From assembly GCF_000282515.1 (NCBI RefSeq), contig NZ_AKJD01000248.1, forward strand, positions 1 to 37,114: a stretch of 37,114 nucleotides of DNA. Reading direction: 5' to 3'. Below, in pieces: positions 8,497-15,759 of the stretch. The notes under the pieces were generated by a model. The model was not told the origin of the DNA, ran no database searches, and saw only the letters and a list, made by a program, of their open reading frames with translations. The translations under genes and the position numbers were made by a program. The DNA comes from Pseudomonas sp. GM80 (GTDB taxonomy: Bacteria; Pseudomonadota; Gammaproteobacteria; Pseudomonadales; Pseudomonadaceae). Positions within the stretch are counted from its first letter, which is position 1. Each line of letters opens with the position of its first letter.

Positions 8497-8940
8497 ATGA
8501 GCTTGTGGCGTACCACTCCCGACATCGAGCAGTTGAACGCAATCCAGAAAAACACCATCGGCGAAGTGCTGGACATCCGCTTCGAAGCGTTCGACGAAGA
8601 GTCGCTGACGGCGAGCATGGTCATCGACCATCGCACGCATCAGCCTTACGGTTTGCTGCACGGCGGTGCCTCGGTGGTGCTGGCGGAAACTGTCGGCTCG
8701 ATGGCCAGCTATCTGTGCATCGATGCCAGCAAATTCTATTGCGTGGGGCTTGAGATCAACGCCAACCATTTGCGCGGCTTGCGCAGTGGCCGGGTGACGG
8801 CGGTGGCCAAACCTATTCATATCGGGCGCACCACGCATGTCTGGGATATTCGGTTGACCAGCGATGAGGGTAAAGCCAGTTGTGTGTCGCGGCTGACCAT
8901 GGCGGTGGTGCCGCTGGGTGAGCAGCCGCCGGCGCGGTGA
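8497..8940 (+). CDS. Hotdog-fold acyl-CoA thioesterase (YdiI/MenI- and PaaI-like)
   Basis: Cytoplasmic thioesterase of 147 residues that hydrolyses an acyl- or aroyl-CoA. It closely resembles E. coli YdiI: QPYGLLHGGASVVLAETVGS holds the active site (His55 and catalytic Glu64), and GLEINANHLRGLRSGRV follows. ATG 8497 is chosen for its AAGGAAG site about 7 nt upstream and for matching the family N-terminus. It lies 31 nt after the acyl-CoA ligase and is probably co-transcribed. Pseudomonas uses ubiquinone and not menaquinone, so a DHNA-CoA role is unlikely. A general or substrate-specific acyl-CoA role with the upstream ligase is more plausible (inference). Confidence 0.9.
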   Translation: MSLWRTTPDIEQLNAIQKNTIGEVLDIRFEAFDEESLTASMVIDHRTHQPYGLLHGGASVVLAETVGSMASYLCIDASKFYCVGLEINANHLRGLRSGRVTAVAKPIHIGRTTHVWDIRLTSDEGKASCVSRLTMAVVPLGEQPPAR

Positions 8941-8954
8941 TGGGTTTTCGAGAT

Positions 8955-9017
8955 CAAAGGATCGCAGCCTTCGGCAACTCCTACAGGGGTACATATGTCA
9001 GGCTGCGATCTTTTGCT
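8955..9017. repeat. REP doublet, GGAGCTGCCGAAGGCTGCGATC class
   Basis: AAAGGATCGCAGCCTTCGG-CAACTCCTACAGG (8956-8987) is followed by the facing arm AGGCTGCGATCTTTT at about 9000-9014. It is the second REP class of this window, in the gap between the thioesterase and hydrolase genes. Confidence 0.8.
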
Positions 9018-9120
9018 TCTGAAGCATCTCCACCACCCTTTCTGGCAGTTATGGTCATTGCTGTGAGGCAAGGTCTTACGGACAATCAACCCCACGTTTC
9101 CCGCTCATGGATTTGCCCGC

Positions 9121-9927
9121 ATGTCGCAACCGATCTTTTTCGCCCACGCCAACGGGTTTCCCTCGGGCACCTATGGCAAGTTGTTCGCGGCGCTGGCGCC
9201 CGAGTACCGGGTCGCGCATCTGGAGCAACATGCCCATGACCCGCGTTTTCCGGCGGACGACAACTGGTACAACCTGGTCGATGAGCTGATCCATCACTTG
9301 CAACAGCAGGATCAGCCCGTGTGGGGCGTCGGTCATTCCTTTGGTGGCGTCCTGCACCTGCACGCAGCACTGCGTTGCCCTGAACTGTATCGCGGCGTGG
9401 TGATGCTTGATTCGCCGGTGCTGACCCGTACCGATCAGTGGGTGATCCGCGCAGCCAAGCGTTTCGGTTTTATCGACAGGCTGACACCGGCCGGCCGCAC
9501 GTTGGGCCGGCGTGAAGAGTTTGCCGATCTCGACAGCGCACGCAGCTACTTTGCCGGCAAAACCCTGTTTCGCGGTTTCGACCCGGAGTGCTTCGACGCC
9601 TATTTGCAACACGGTCTACATCCGGTCGGCGACAAGCTGCGCCTGCGTTTTGATCCGGCAACCGAAATCAGCATCTATCGCGGTGTGCCGCACACCAGCC
9701 CGGGCCGCACTCGCCAATTGCAGGTGCCGCTGGCGGTGGTGCGCGGACACAAGAGCAGCGTGGTGATGCGCCATCACACCCGTTTCGTCTCGCGCATGCC
9801 GCAAGGCGAAGCGCTGAGCATGCCCGGCGGCCACATGTTTCCGCTCGAGCGCCCGCAAGACACGGCGCGGTTGCTGAAGACCCTGTTTAGCCGCTGGGAA
9901 AACCGTCAGGACAAGGATTGCGCATGA
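9121..9927 (+). CDS. Alpha/beta hydrolase
   Basis: Predicted soluble alpha/beta-fold hydrolase of 268 residues. The nucleophile elbow GHSFGG places Ser73 as nucleophile. An oxyanion-loop segment HANGFPSGTY lies at about 9-18, and the C-terminal catalytic His is in PGGHMFPLERP. No signal peptide. It overlaps the next hydrolase by 4 nt (ATGA), so the two are translationally coupled. The substrate is not readable; the family includes esterases, lipases and thioesterase-like enzymes, and the acyl-CoA ligase/thioesterase neighbours make an ester or lipid substrate plausible. The gap before it (8941-9120) holds a REP doublet. Confidence 0.85.
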   Translation: MSQPIFFAHANGFPSGTYGKLFAALAPEYRVAHLEQHAHDPRFPADDNWYNLVDELIHHLQQQDQPVWGVGHSFGGVLHLHAALRCPELYRGVVMLDSPVLTRTDQWVIRAAKRFGFIDRLTPAGRTLGRREEFADLDSARSYFAGKTLFRGFDPECFDAYLQHGLHPVGDKLRLRFDPATEISIYRGVPHTSPGRTRQLQVPLAVVRGHKSSVVMRHHTRFVSRMPQGEALSMPGGHMFPLERPQDTARLLKTLFSRWENRQDKDCA

Positions 9928-10778
9928 GCCCGACCTTTGAAGAAGTGCGCCTGAGCCTGCCACACATCGAACTGGCGGCGCATTTGTTCGGGCCCGAGGA
10001 CGGTTTGCCGGTCATTGCCCTGCACGGCTGGCTCGACAACGCCAACAGCTTCGCCCGGTTGGCGCCGAAGCTGAAGGGCTTGCGCATTATTGCGCTGGAC
10101 ATGGCCGGGCACGGGCATTCCGGGCATCGGCCGCAGGGGGCTGGCTATGCGTTGTGGGATTACGCCCATGACGTGTTGCAAGTCGCCGAGCAACTGGGCT
10201 GGCAGCGTTTCGGCCTGCTCGGGCATTCGATGGGCGCCATTGTGTCCATGGTGCTGGCGGGTTCATTGCCGGAGCGCATCACGCATCTGGCGTTGATTGA
10301 TGGCGTGATTCCTCCTACGGACAAAGGCGAAAATGCTGCCGAGCGCATGGGCATGGCCCTGCAAGCGCAACTGGATCTGCGCGAGAAGCGCAAACCGGTT
10401 TACAACACCCTCGACCGTGCGATCGAAGCGCGCATGAAAGGTCTGGTAGCGGTCAGTCGCGAAGCGGCGCAGTTGTTGGCTCAGCGTGGACTGATGCCGG
10501 TGCCTGGCGGTTACACGTGGCGCACCGACAATCGCCTGACCTTGCCGTCGCCACTGCGCCTGACCGAGGAGCAGGCAATGGCGTTCGTTGCGCGCATCGG
10601 CTGCCCCGCGCAATTGGTGGTCGCCGCCGACGGCATGCTGGCCAGGCACCCGGAGTTGCTGGAGCGTCTACCCTTTAGCCGGGAACAGTTGCCAGGCGGG
10701 CACCATTTGCACCTGAACGACGAGGCCGGGGCGGATCTTGTCGCAGACTGTTTCAATCGCTTCTTCGCCATTCCTTGA
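9924..10778 (+). CDS. Alpha/beta hydrolase, second of a coupled pair
   Basis: Predicted soluble hydrolase of 284 residues. HGWLDN (34-39) forms the oxyanion region, MAGHGHSGHR follows, the nucleophile is Ser102 in GHSMGA, and the late GGHHLHL holds the catalytic His. The ATG at 9924 overlaps the upstream TGA; a TTG at 9918 would add only two residues. The protein resembles serine hydrolases of the MhpC/esterase type, but no substrate can be named. It is not a recent duplicate of its neighbour: outside the catalytic motifs the two share little. They may act in one pathway. Confidence 0.87.
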   Translation: MSPTFEEVRLSLPHIELAAHLFGPEDGLPVIALHGWLDNANSFARLAPKLKGLRIIALDMAGHGHSGHRPQGAGYALWDYAHDVLQVAEQLGWQRFGLLGHSMGAIVSMVLAGSLPERITHLALIDGVIPPTDKGENAAERMGMALQAQLDLREKRKPVYNTLDRAIEARMKGLVAVSREAAQLLAQRGLMPVPGGYTWRTDNRLTLPSPLRLTEEQAMAFVARIGCPAQLVVAADGMLARHPELLERLPFSREQLPGGHHLHLNDEAGADLVADCFNRFFAIP

Positions 10779-10831
10779 CTTGCCGCAGGCAACTGTCGAG
10801 GCTGGGCGGGTTGAAATGGGAGACAACCACG

Positions 10832-10885
10832 ATGGATTTCTATACCGCTGCGACCCCGAATAACACAGTCATGCCGATCCGATGA
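10832..10885 (+). CDS. Possible 17-codon leader peptide before the DUF4892 gene
   Basis: A short reading frame, MDFYTAATPNNTVMPIR, starts with ATG at 10832, preceded by GGGAGA about 8 nt upstream. It ends with a TGA that overlaps the next gene's ATG (ATGA at 10882-10885). The good ribosome site and overlap suggest translational coupling. The peptide has no recognisable family and may be chance. Confidence 0.3.
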   Translation: MDFYTAATPNNTVMPIR

Positions 10886-11700
10886 GCCTGACTACGCGGT
10901 CACTCAGTCTGTTGGCGCTGTGCTGTTTCAGTTCCGTTTCTTTCGCCGCCGATGTGCCTGGCAGTCAGGATCTGCAGATCGTGCCGCGCCTGGCCGATGC
11001 GCAAATTGTCGACTATCGGCCGAGCGTCGAGCTCGAGCGCATCTACCCGCTGGGCTCGATCCGCAAGATCAGCGGCCAATTACGTTTCGACGGCCAGGTC
11101 ACTGCCCGTGGCCAGACCACGTCGGTGACCTACGAGCTGCCGCCCGAACACTCCGCCACCGAAGCCTTCACCGCCGCCCGCGAGGCCCTGCAAAAACAGG
11201 ACGCCGAGTTGCTGTTCTGGTGCCAGGCCCGCGATTGCGGCGAGAGCAGCCTGTGGGCCAATGAGGTGTTCGGCAACTCCAAGCTGTACGGCGCCGATGA
11301 ACAACAGGCGTATCTGTTGTTGAGACTGGCCGCTCCGCGCGACAACACGCTGGTGGCGCTCTACAGCATCACTCGCGGCAATCGCAAAGCTTATCTGCAC
11401 GTCGAGCAGTTCGAGGCTGCGGCACCGTTGGGCGAGCTGTTGCCCACCTCGGCGACCCTGCTGCGCCAGCTCAAAAGCACCGGCGAGCTGGATTTCCCGA
11501 AACTGGTGAATGATCCGGATGACACCTGGCTGCGGCTGATCTCCCGGGGCTTGAACCTCGACACCACCCAGCGGATCACGGTGTCCGGGCCGAAAGCCGA
11601 AGCGTGGCGCCAGGCCCTGATCAATCAGGGCGTGCGCGCGGCACGCATGGAGACAGGCAGCGTCGATGGCGTGGGCCTGCGCATCGATCTGTTGCGTTAA
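10882..11700 (+). CDS. DUF4892 domain protein, exported
   Basis: Protein of 272 residues with a signal peptide (about 1-23, MSLTTRSLSLLALCCFSSVSFA then ADVPG), so probably periplasmic or envelope-attached. The mature part matches the DUF4892 family as I remember it: an N-terminal half with LQIVPRLADAQIVDYR, a middle containing CQARDCGESSLWANEVFGNSKLYG with two nearby cysteines (CQARDC), and an OmpA-like-looking C-terminal third with GLNLDTTQRITVSGPKAEAW. The two cysteines could form a disulphide. No function is established. Its start overlaps a possible leader peptide, and it is followed 69 nt later by the YdiK-like gene. Confidence 0.8.
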   Translation: MSLTTRSLSLLALCCFSSVSFAADVPGSQDLQIVPRLADAQIVDYRPSVELERIYPLGSIRKISGQLRFDGQVTARGQTTSVTYELPPEHSATEAFTAAREALQKQDAELLFWCQARDCGESSLWANEVFGNSKLYGADEQQAYLLLRLAAPRDNTLVALYSITRGNRKAYLHVEQFEAAAPLGELLPTSATLLRQLKSTGELDFPKLVNDPDDTWLRLISRGLNLDTTQRITVSGPKAEAWRQALINQGVRAARMETGSVDGVGLRIDLLR

Positions 11701-11769
11701 GCTGTGCCGGGCGAGCACGCGTGGCGTGTTCGCCTACTCTTGGCCTGACTGACTTTTTCGAGATCTCAC

Positions 11770-12822
11770 ATGCTCAATAACGATCGACTGCTGGTGCAGA
11801 TCCTGCTGCTGGTGTTGTTTGGCGCCAGCTTCTGGGTGATGGCGCCGTTCTGGTCGGCGCTGTTCTGGGGCGCGGTGCTGGCGTTCGCCAGTTGGCCACT
11901 GATGCGCTTGCTGACCCGATTGCTCAAGGGACGCGAGGCTTTGGCTGCGGCGATTTTGACCCTCGGCTGGATGTTGCTGGTGGCGGCGCCGCTGGTCTGG
12001 CTGGGGTTCAACCTGGCCGATCATGTGCGCGATGCCACGGCGTTTATCAAAGATGTACAGGTTGATGGCCTGCCGGAGGCGCCGGTCTGGCTGGGCACTG
12101 TGCCGTTTGTGGGCGAACGGCTGGTCGGCCTCTGGAACAGCATCGATCAGCAGGGCGCGGCATTGATGGTGTCGATCAAGCCGTATCTGGGGCAGGTCGG
12201 CAACTGGTTGCTGGCGCGCAGTGCGCAGATTGGGGGCGGGATTCTCGAGCTGACGCTGAGCATTGTCTTTGTGTTCTTTTTCTACCGTGACGGGCCGCGA
12301 CTGGCGGCGTTTGTGCACAGTCTGCTGGAGCGGTTGATCGGTGATCGTGCCGGGTATTACATCGAGCTGGTGGCCGGTACGGTGCAGCGGGTGGTCAACG
12401 GGGTGATTGGTACGGCGGCGGCGCAGGCGATTCTGGCGTTGATCGGCTTTCTGATTGCCGGGGTGCCGGGGGCGCTGGTGTTGGGGATTGTGACGTTCCT
12501 GCTCAGTCTGATTCCGATGGGGCCGCCGTTGGTGTGGGTGCCGGCCACGGCTTGGCTGGCCTGGAAGGGTGAGTATGGGATGGCGGTGTTTCTCGGGATC
12601 TGGGGGACGTTCATCATCAGTGGCGTGGATAACGTGCTCAAGCCGTATCTGATCAGCCGCGGCGGGAATTTGCCGTTGGTGATTGTTTTGCTCGGGGTGT
12701 TTGGCGGGTTGATTGCGTTTGGGTTTATCGGTTTGTTTATCGGGCCTACGTTGTTGGCGGTGGCTTACAGTTTGTTGACGGATTGGAGCAAGAGTCAGTC
12801 GCGGGTTGAGGAGCGGCGTTGA
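11770..12822 (+). CDS. AI-2E/PerM-family membrane transporter (YdiK-like)
   Basis: Polytopic inner-membrane protein of 350 residues, the usual size of the AI-2E transporter (PerM) family. Two hydrophobic hairpins occur near the N-terminus (about 10-45 and 58-85). A soluble segment (about 85-135) with amphipathic helices follows, then five or more membrane segments (about 150-175, 205-260, 262-300 and 305-340). The DGPRL motif after the third helix pair and the GPPLVWVPA block are typical. Family members export varied small molecules (TqsA exports AI-2; others are sodium-linked exporters); this one resembles E. coli YdiK, whose substrate is unknown. The codon use drifts to G/T-rich wobble positions towards the 3' end. 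Confidence 0.88.
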   Translation: MLNNDRLLVQILLLVLFGASFWVMAPFWSALFWGAVLAFASWPLMRLLTRLLKGREALAAAILTLGWMLLVAAPLVWLGFNLADHVRDATAFIKDVQVDGLPEAPVWLGTVPFVGERLVGLWNSIDQQGAALMVSIKPYLGQVGNWLLARSAQIGGGILELTLSIVFVFFFYRDGPRLAAFVHSLLERLIGDRAGYYIELVAGTVQRVVNGVIGTAAAQAILALIGFLIAGVPGALVLGIVTFLLSLIPMGPPLVWVPATAWLAWKGEYGMAVFLGIWGTFIISGVDNVLKPYLISRGGNLPLVIVLLGVFGGLIAFGFIGLFIGPTLLAVAYSLLTDWSKSQSRVEERR

Positions 12823-12849
12823 TTTTTTTGTTTGAGTGAATATCCGTTT

Positions 12850-13088
12850 CTGCGGGTGTGGCTACTGACGGTTTCGCCCTTACAGCGAGTCCCTTTTTCA
12901 AACGCCAAAAAGGAACCAAAAGGCTTTGCCCTGGCGTACGGCCCGCTCGCTGGGGCTCGGGGTTCCTTCGCTCCGGGATCGATCCGGGGGCATCGCCTCC
13001 GGTTTGCTGCGCGGCACCTCCTCTCGATGTGTTCGACTTCGTCGAACGGTCGCTGCGCTCCCACCCCCGGATCAATCCCTCCACTCAG
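12850..13088. repeat. Structured intergenic repeat with long inverted arms
   Basis: Non-coding block after the YdiK-like gene. GGGATCGATCCGGGGG (12975-12990) pairs with CCCCCGGATCAATCCC (13064-13079), with one mismatch across 16 bp, enclosing a 73-nt loop that itself holds the hairpin TTCGAC-TTC-GTCGAA (13032-13046). The segment from the CCCTTTTTCAAACG stretch onward resembles a sequence I recall as common between genes in fluorescens-group genomes. No convincing gene is present. Genome copy number needs a self-search. Confidence 0.6.
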
Positions 13089-13442
13089 CCTGCCGACGGG
13101 CCCTCAGATCAAGATCAAGGGCTGCACTCGAGCTAACGCTCATTGTGTTGAGTGGTTAGAAGCACGCGGTCGGCTTTTGATTTCTGTAGGAGTGAGCCTG
13201 CTCGCGATGACGGCCTGACCGCCAACCCATTTCCCTCTGAATGCACCCGATTCAAATTGTGGGAGCCTGCCGATGGGCCTTCAGATCAAGATCAAGAGCT
13301 GCACTCGAGCTAACGCTCATTGTGTTGAGTGGTTAGAAGCATGCGGTCGGCTTTTGATTTCTGTAGGAGTGAGCCTGCTCGCGATGGCGGTCTGACAGCC
13401 GTCCGATTTACCTCTGAACGTACCCGATTCAAATTGTGGGAG
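13089..13442. repeat. Two tandem copies of a 177-bp unit carrying a REP
   Basis: Unit 1 (13089-13265) and unit 2 (13266-13442) are adjacent and of equal length. Both start CCTGCCGA, contain CAGATCAAGATCAAG, GCACTCGAGCTAACGCTCAT and GTTGAGTGGTTAGAAGCA, then a REP (TGTAGGAGTGAGCCTGCTCG at 13185 and 13362), and end ATTCAAATTGTGGGAG. They differ at scattered positions, mostly after the REP, so the duplication is not very recent. Confidence 0.85.
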
Positions 13443-13532
13443 CTGGCTTGCCAGCGATGATGGCCTGCCAGTCAACCCATTTCCCTCTGAATGCACACTA
13501 TTCAAACTGTAGGAGTGAGCCTGCTCGCGATG
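13435..13532. repeat. Two further REP elements of different classes
   Basis: TGTGGGAGCTGGCTTGCCAG-CGATG at 13435-13459 is a third REP class. A partial repeat of the tandem-unit tail (CAACCCATTTCCCTCTGAAT at about 13474-13493) follows, then another TGTAGGAGTGAGCCTGCTCG-CGATGG at 13509-13532. The mosaic suggests repeated local duplication in this gap. Confidence 0.8.
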
Positions 13533-13623
13533 GGGTATTGCAGCCCGCCAATATCCTCCGCAAGGCACATAAATGACCGTTTCCAGACCCCGCCTAGAAA
13601 CGATCACCGTTCACCCGGTCAAC

Positions 13624-14478
13624 TCACGTCGCGACGTTCAAATACTTGCCCACCGACGCCGTTTGCTCCAGCGAATACTGTTTGCTCAGGTTGGCAATCA
13701 TGCGGTTCAGCGCTTCGGTGGTGCTTTGGGTCGAGGCTGTTTGTTGGTCATCCGGACGTTCGCGTCCCGCTTGCAATGCCGCTTTCAACTCGTCGCTGCT
13801 CACGCCACCGCTGCTGTCGCTGTCCAGGACTTTGAGCAGTGCGGCGCTGGTGTCGGTGCTGCTCGATGAGGTGCTGTCGCTGGCTTGCAGTGCGCTGCTC
13901 AGTTCGGTCGCGCTCACGCTGCCATCGCCATCGGCGTCGAGTTGACCGAACAATTCGTCGCTGTTGATTGGCGGTGGCGGTGGTGGCGGTGGGGTCAGGC
14001 TGGCGGTGAGTTCGTCCTGGCTGACGACGCCGTCTTCGTTCTTGTCCAGAGCCGAGAAGATTTTGCTGCTGTCGGCGGTGCTGCCGGCGCTGGTCAGGCC
14101 GCTGCTGAGTTCGTCGCTGCTGATGGCGCCGTCACCATCGGTGTCGAGGGCGCTGATCAGGGCGTCGGCGAGGTCGGTGTTCGGCGGTTGATTGCCGGAC
14201 GGTGGCGGTGGTGGCGCCATGGCGGTCATTTCTTCGGCGCTGAGGCCGCCGCTGCCGTCACTGTCCAGATCACCGAATTGCTTGCTCAGGCTGACCAGCA
14301 GGCCGTCGTCGGACTTTTGCGACAGGGCACTGTTCAGTTCGTCCTGATCCACCGCGCCGTCGCCGTTGCTGTCGAGTTTGGCGAACAGTTCTTTTTGCAG
14401 TTGCTGGCTGCGTGCATTTTGCGTGGTCGTGCTGCTGGTGCTGGTATAGCTCGTGTAGTTGCTGACGCTACCGATCAT
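13624..14478 (-). CDS. Six-EF-hand calcium-binding protein with proline linkers
   Basis: Protein of 284 residues with six canonical EF-hand loops: 36-47 DSNGDGAVDQDE, 72-83 DSDGSGGLSAEE, 112-123 DTDGDGAISSDE, 145-156 DKNEDGVVSQDE, 181-192 DADGDGSVSATE and 219-230 DSDSSGGVSSDE. Each has acidic residues at loop positions 1, 3 and 12. Pro-rich linkers (about 89-99 and 163-170) divide it into three pairs of hands. The N-terminus is Ser/Thr-rich (Tyr-Thr-Ser repeats) with no signal peptide, so it is cytoplasmic or secreted without a Sec signal. ATG 14478 is preferred over GTG 14487 because GGGAG lies 8 nt before it. It follows a two-component pair on the same strand, separated by a REPIN. A calcium sensor or buffer is likely; the partner is unknown. 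Confidence 0.88.
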   Translation of the reverse strand: MIGSVSNYTSYTSTSSTTTQNARSQQLQKELFAKLDSNGDGAVDQDELNSALSQKSDDGLLVSLSKQFGDLDSDGSGGLSAEEMTAMAPPPPPSGNQPPNTDLADALISALDTDGDGAISSDELSSGLTSAGSTADSSKIFSALDKNEDGVVSQDELTASLTPPPPPPPPINSDELFGQLDADGDGSVSATELSSALQASDSTSSSSTDTSAALLKVLDSDSSGGVSSDELKAALQAGRERPDDQQTASTQSTTEALNRMIANLSKQYSLEQTASVGKYLNVAT

Positions 14479-14603
14479 CGGACTCACTCCCTGGAATGGA
14501 AAACCGGTGGGTATACCGGCTTATGCAGCCTCAGGGATTAAGTTGTCAGGGGTATGTGAGGTTTGTACCGAGGGGTACACAGACTGAAAGCGCTCCACGA
14601 ACC

Positions 14604-14694
14604 CTGTAGGAGTGAGCCTGCTCGCGATGGCGGTGTGTCAGGCAAAGCAACTCTCACAGATAAATCGCTATCGCGAGCAGGCTCACTCCTACAG
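14604..14694. repeat. REPIN between the sensor kinase and EF-hand genes
   Basis: TGTAGGAGTGAGCCTGCTCG-CGAT (14605-14628) faces its inverse ATCGCGAGCAGGCTCACTCC-TACA (14670-14693), the same class and layout as at 6620-6711. It could stabilise or end the two-component transcript. Confidence 0.92.
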
Positions 14695-14709
14695 GGAACG
14701 GTGGTGTTT

Positions 14710-15759
14710 TCAGGGGCGCGGCAGGCGAATGATCGCGGTGAGGCCGCCGCCCGGGGTTTCTTCCAGATTGAGTTGTCCACCCAAACGCTGCGCGGCCTCG
14801 CGGGCGATGGTCATGCCCAGACCGACACCGCCAGAATTGCGGTTACGCGAACCTTCCAGGCGATAAAACGGTTCAAACACCGCTTCACGCTTGTCCTCGG
14901 CAATTCCCGGGCCGTGATCGATCACGCGGATCAGCAACTGTTCACGTTGATCGTGCAGTTCGATGCGTGCCTGGCCGGCATAGCGCAGGGCATTGTCCAA
15001 CAGGTTGTTGAGGCACGAGCGCAGCGCCATCGGTTGCACCGGCAAGGGTGCGCAGTGGCCGTTGACCTCAACGTCAGCGCCCTGATCCTGAGCGTTTTCG
15101 CACAACGATTCGACCAGCGCCTGCACGTCCATCAACTGCAAGGCTTCGCTGGTGCGCTGTTCGTGCAGGTAGGTGAGGGTGGCGTCAAGCATGCCGATCA
15201 TGTCGTTGAGGTCCTGGCGCATCTGGCTTTGCAGCTTGTCGTCACTGATGTTTTCCAGGCGCAGTTTCAGGCGCGACAGCGGTGTGCGCAGGTCGTGGGA
15301 GACGGCACCGAGCATGCGCGAGCGCTGTTGAACCTGCTCGAGAATGCGTTGTTGCATCAGGTTGAAGGTGTGCGCCGCCTGCCGCGCCTCACGGGGGCCG
15401 GACTCGTCCAGCGGTGGGCTGTCGAGGTCTTCGCTGAGGCGTTCAGCGGCGTCACTCAAACGCTGGATCGGCCGACTGAGCAGTTTCGCGCCGTACCAGG
15501 CAGCAATCATCAAAGTAATGAATTGAAAGGTCAGTGGCACCACCGGCCCGCCAAACCAGGGGCGCGGCGGACGGATTTCGAAGTGTGGACTTTGCGCGGG
15601 CCGCTGGCCGTCAAACGCTTGGGAGAATTCAGGCGGCGGCGGAGGGGGCGGCGGTCCGTAATGGTGGAACCAGGCAAAAGCCAACAGGTGCGCCAGGACA
15701 ATCGCCACGAACAGCACGCCAAACAGGCGACCGAACAGCGTGTCGAAGCGCGCCCGCAT
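14710..15759 (-). CDS. Sensor histidine kinase (OmpR-type partner)
   Basis: Inner-membrane kinase of 349 residues. Helix 1 is at about 10-30; a short periplasmic loop (about 31-72) contains eight consecutive prolines (36-43) and several aromatic and basic residues; helix 2 is at about 73-93; then HAMP. HisKA has His155 in SHDLRTPLSRLK. HATPase_c has an N box (NNLLDNALRYA, Asn256), DHGPGI (281-286), FEPFYR and GGVGLGM. All catalytic motifs are intact. It overlaps the response regulator stop by 1 nt (TGATG), so they are coupled partners. The very short loop suggests a signal sensed within or at the membrane, or a small ion. Resembles RstB/EnvZ/ColS-type kinases; the signal is not identifiable. 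Confidence 0.93.
   Translation of the reverse strand: MRARFDTLFGRLFGVLFVAIVLAHLLAFAWFHHYGPPPPPPPPEFSQAFDGQRPAQSPHFEIRPPRPWFGGPVVPLTFQFITLMIAAWYGAKLLSRPIQRLSDAAERLSEDLDSPPLDESGPREARQAAHTFNLMQQRILEQVQQRSRMLGAVSHDLRTPLSRLKLRLENISDDKLQSQMRQDLNDMIGMLDATLTYLHEQRTSEALQLMDVQALVESLCENAQDQGADVEVNGHCAPLPVQPMALRSCLNNLLDNALRYAGQARIELHDQREQLLIRVIDHGPGIAEDKREAVFEPFYRLEGSRNRNSGGVGLGMTIAREAAQRLGGQLNLEETPGGGLTAIIRLPRP

Noticed and set aside
12832..13218. Small plus-strand reading frames in the repeat-rich gap after the YdiK-like gene
   Set aside because: They overlap each other in all frames across inverted repeats and REPs, lack ribosome sites and show no family pattern.
13489..13623. A terminator for the EF-hand gene
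   Set aside because: GTTTC and GAAAC arms near 13580-13605 are short and lack a T run on the minus strand; no terminator could be supported.
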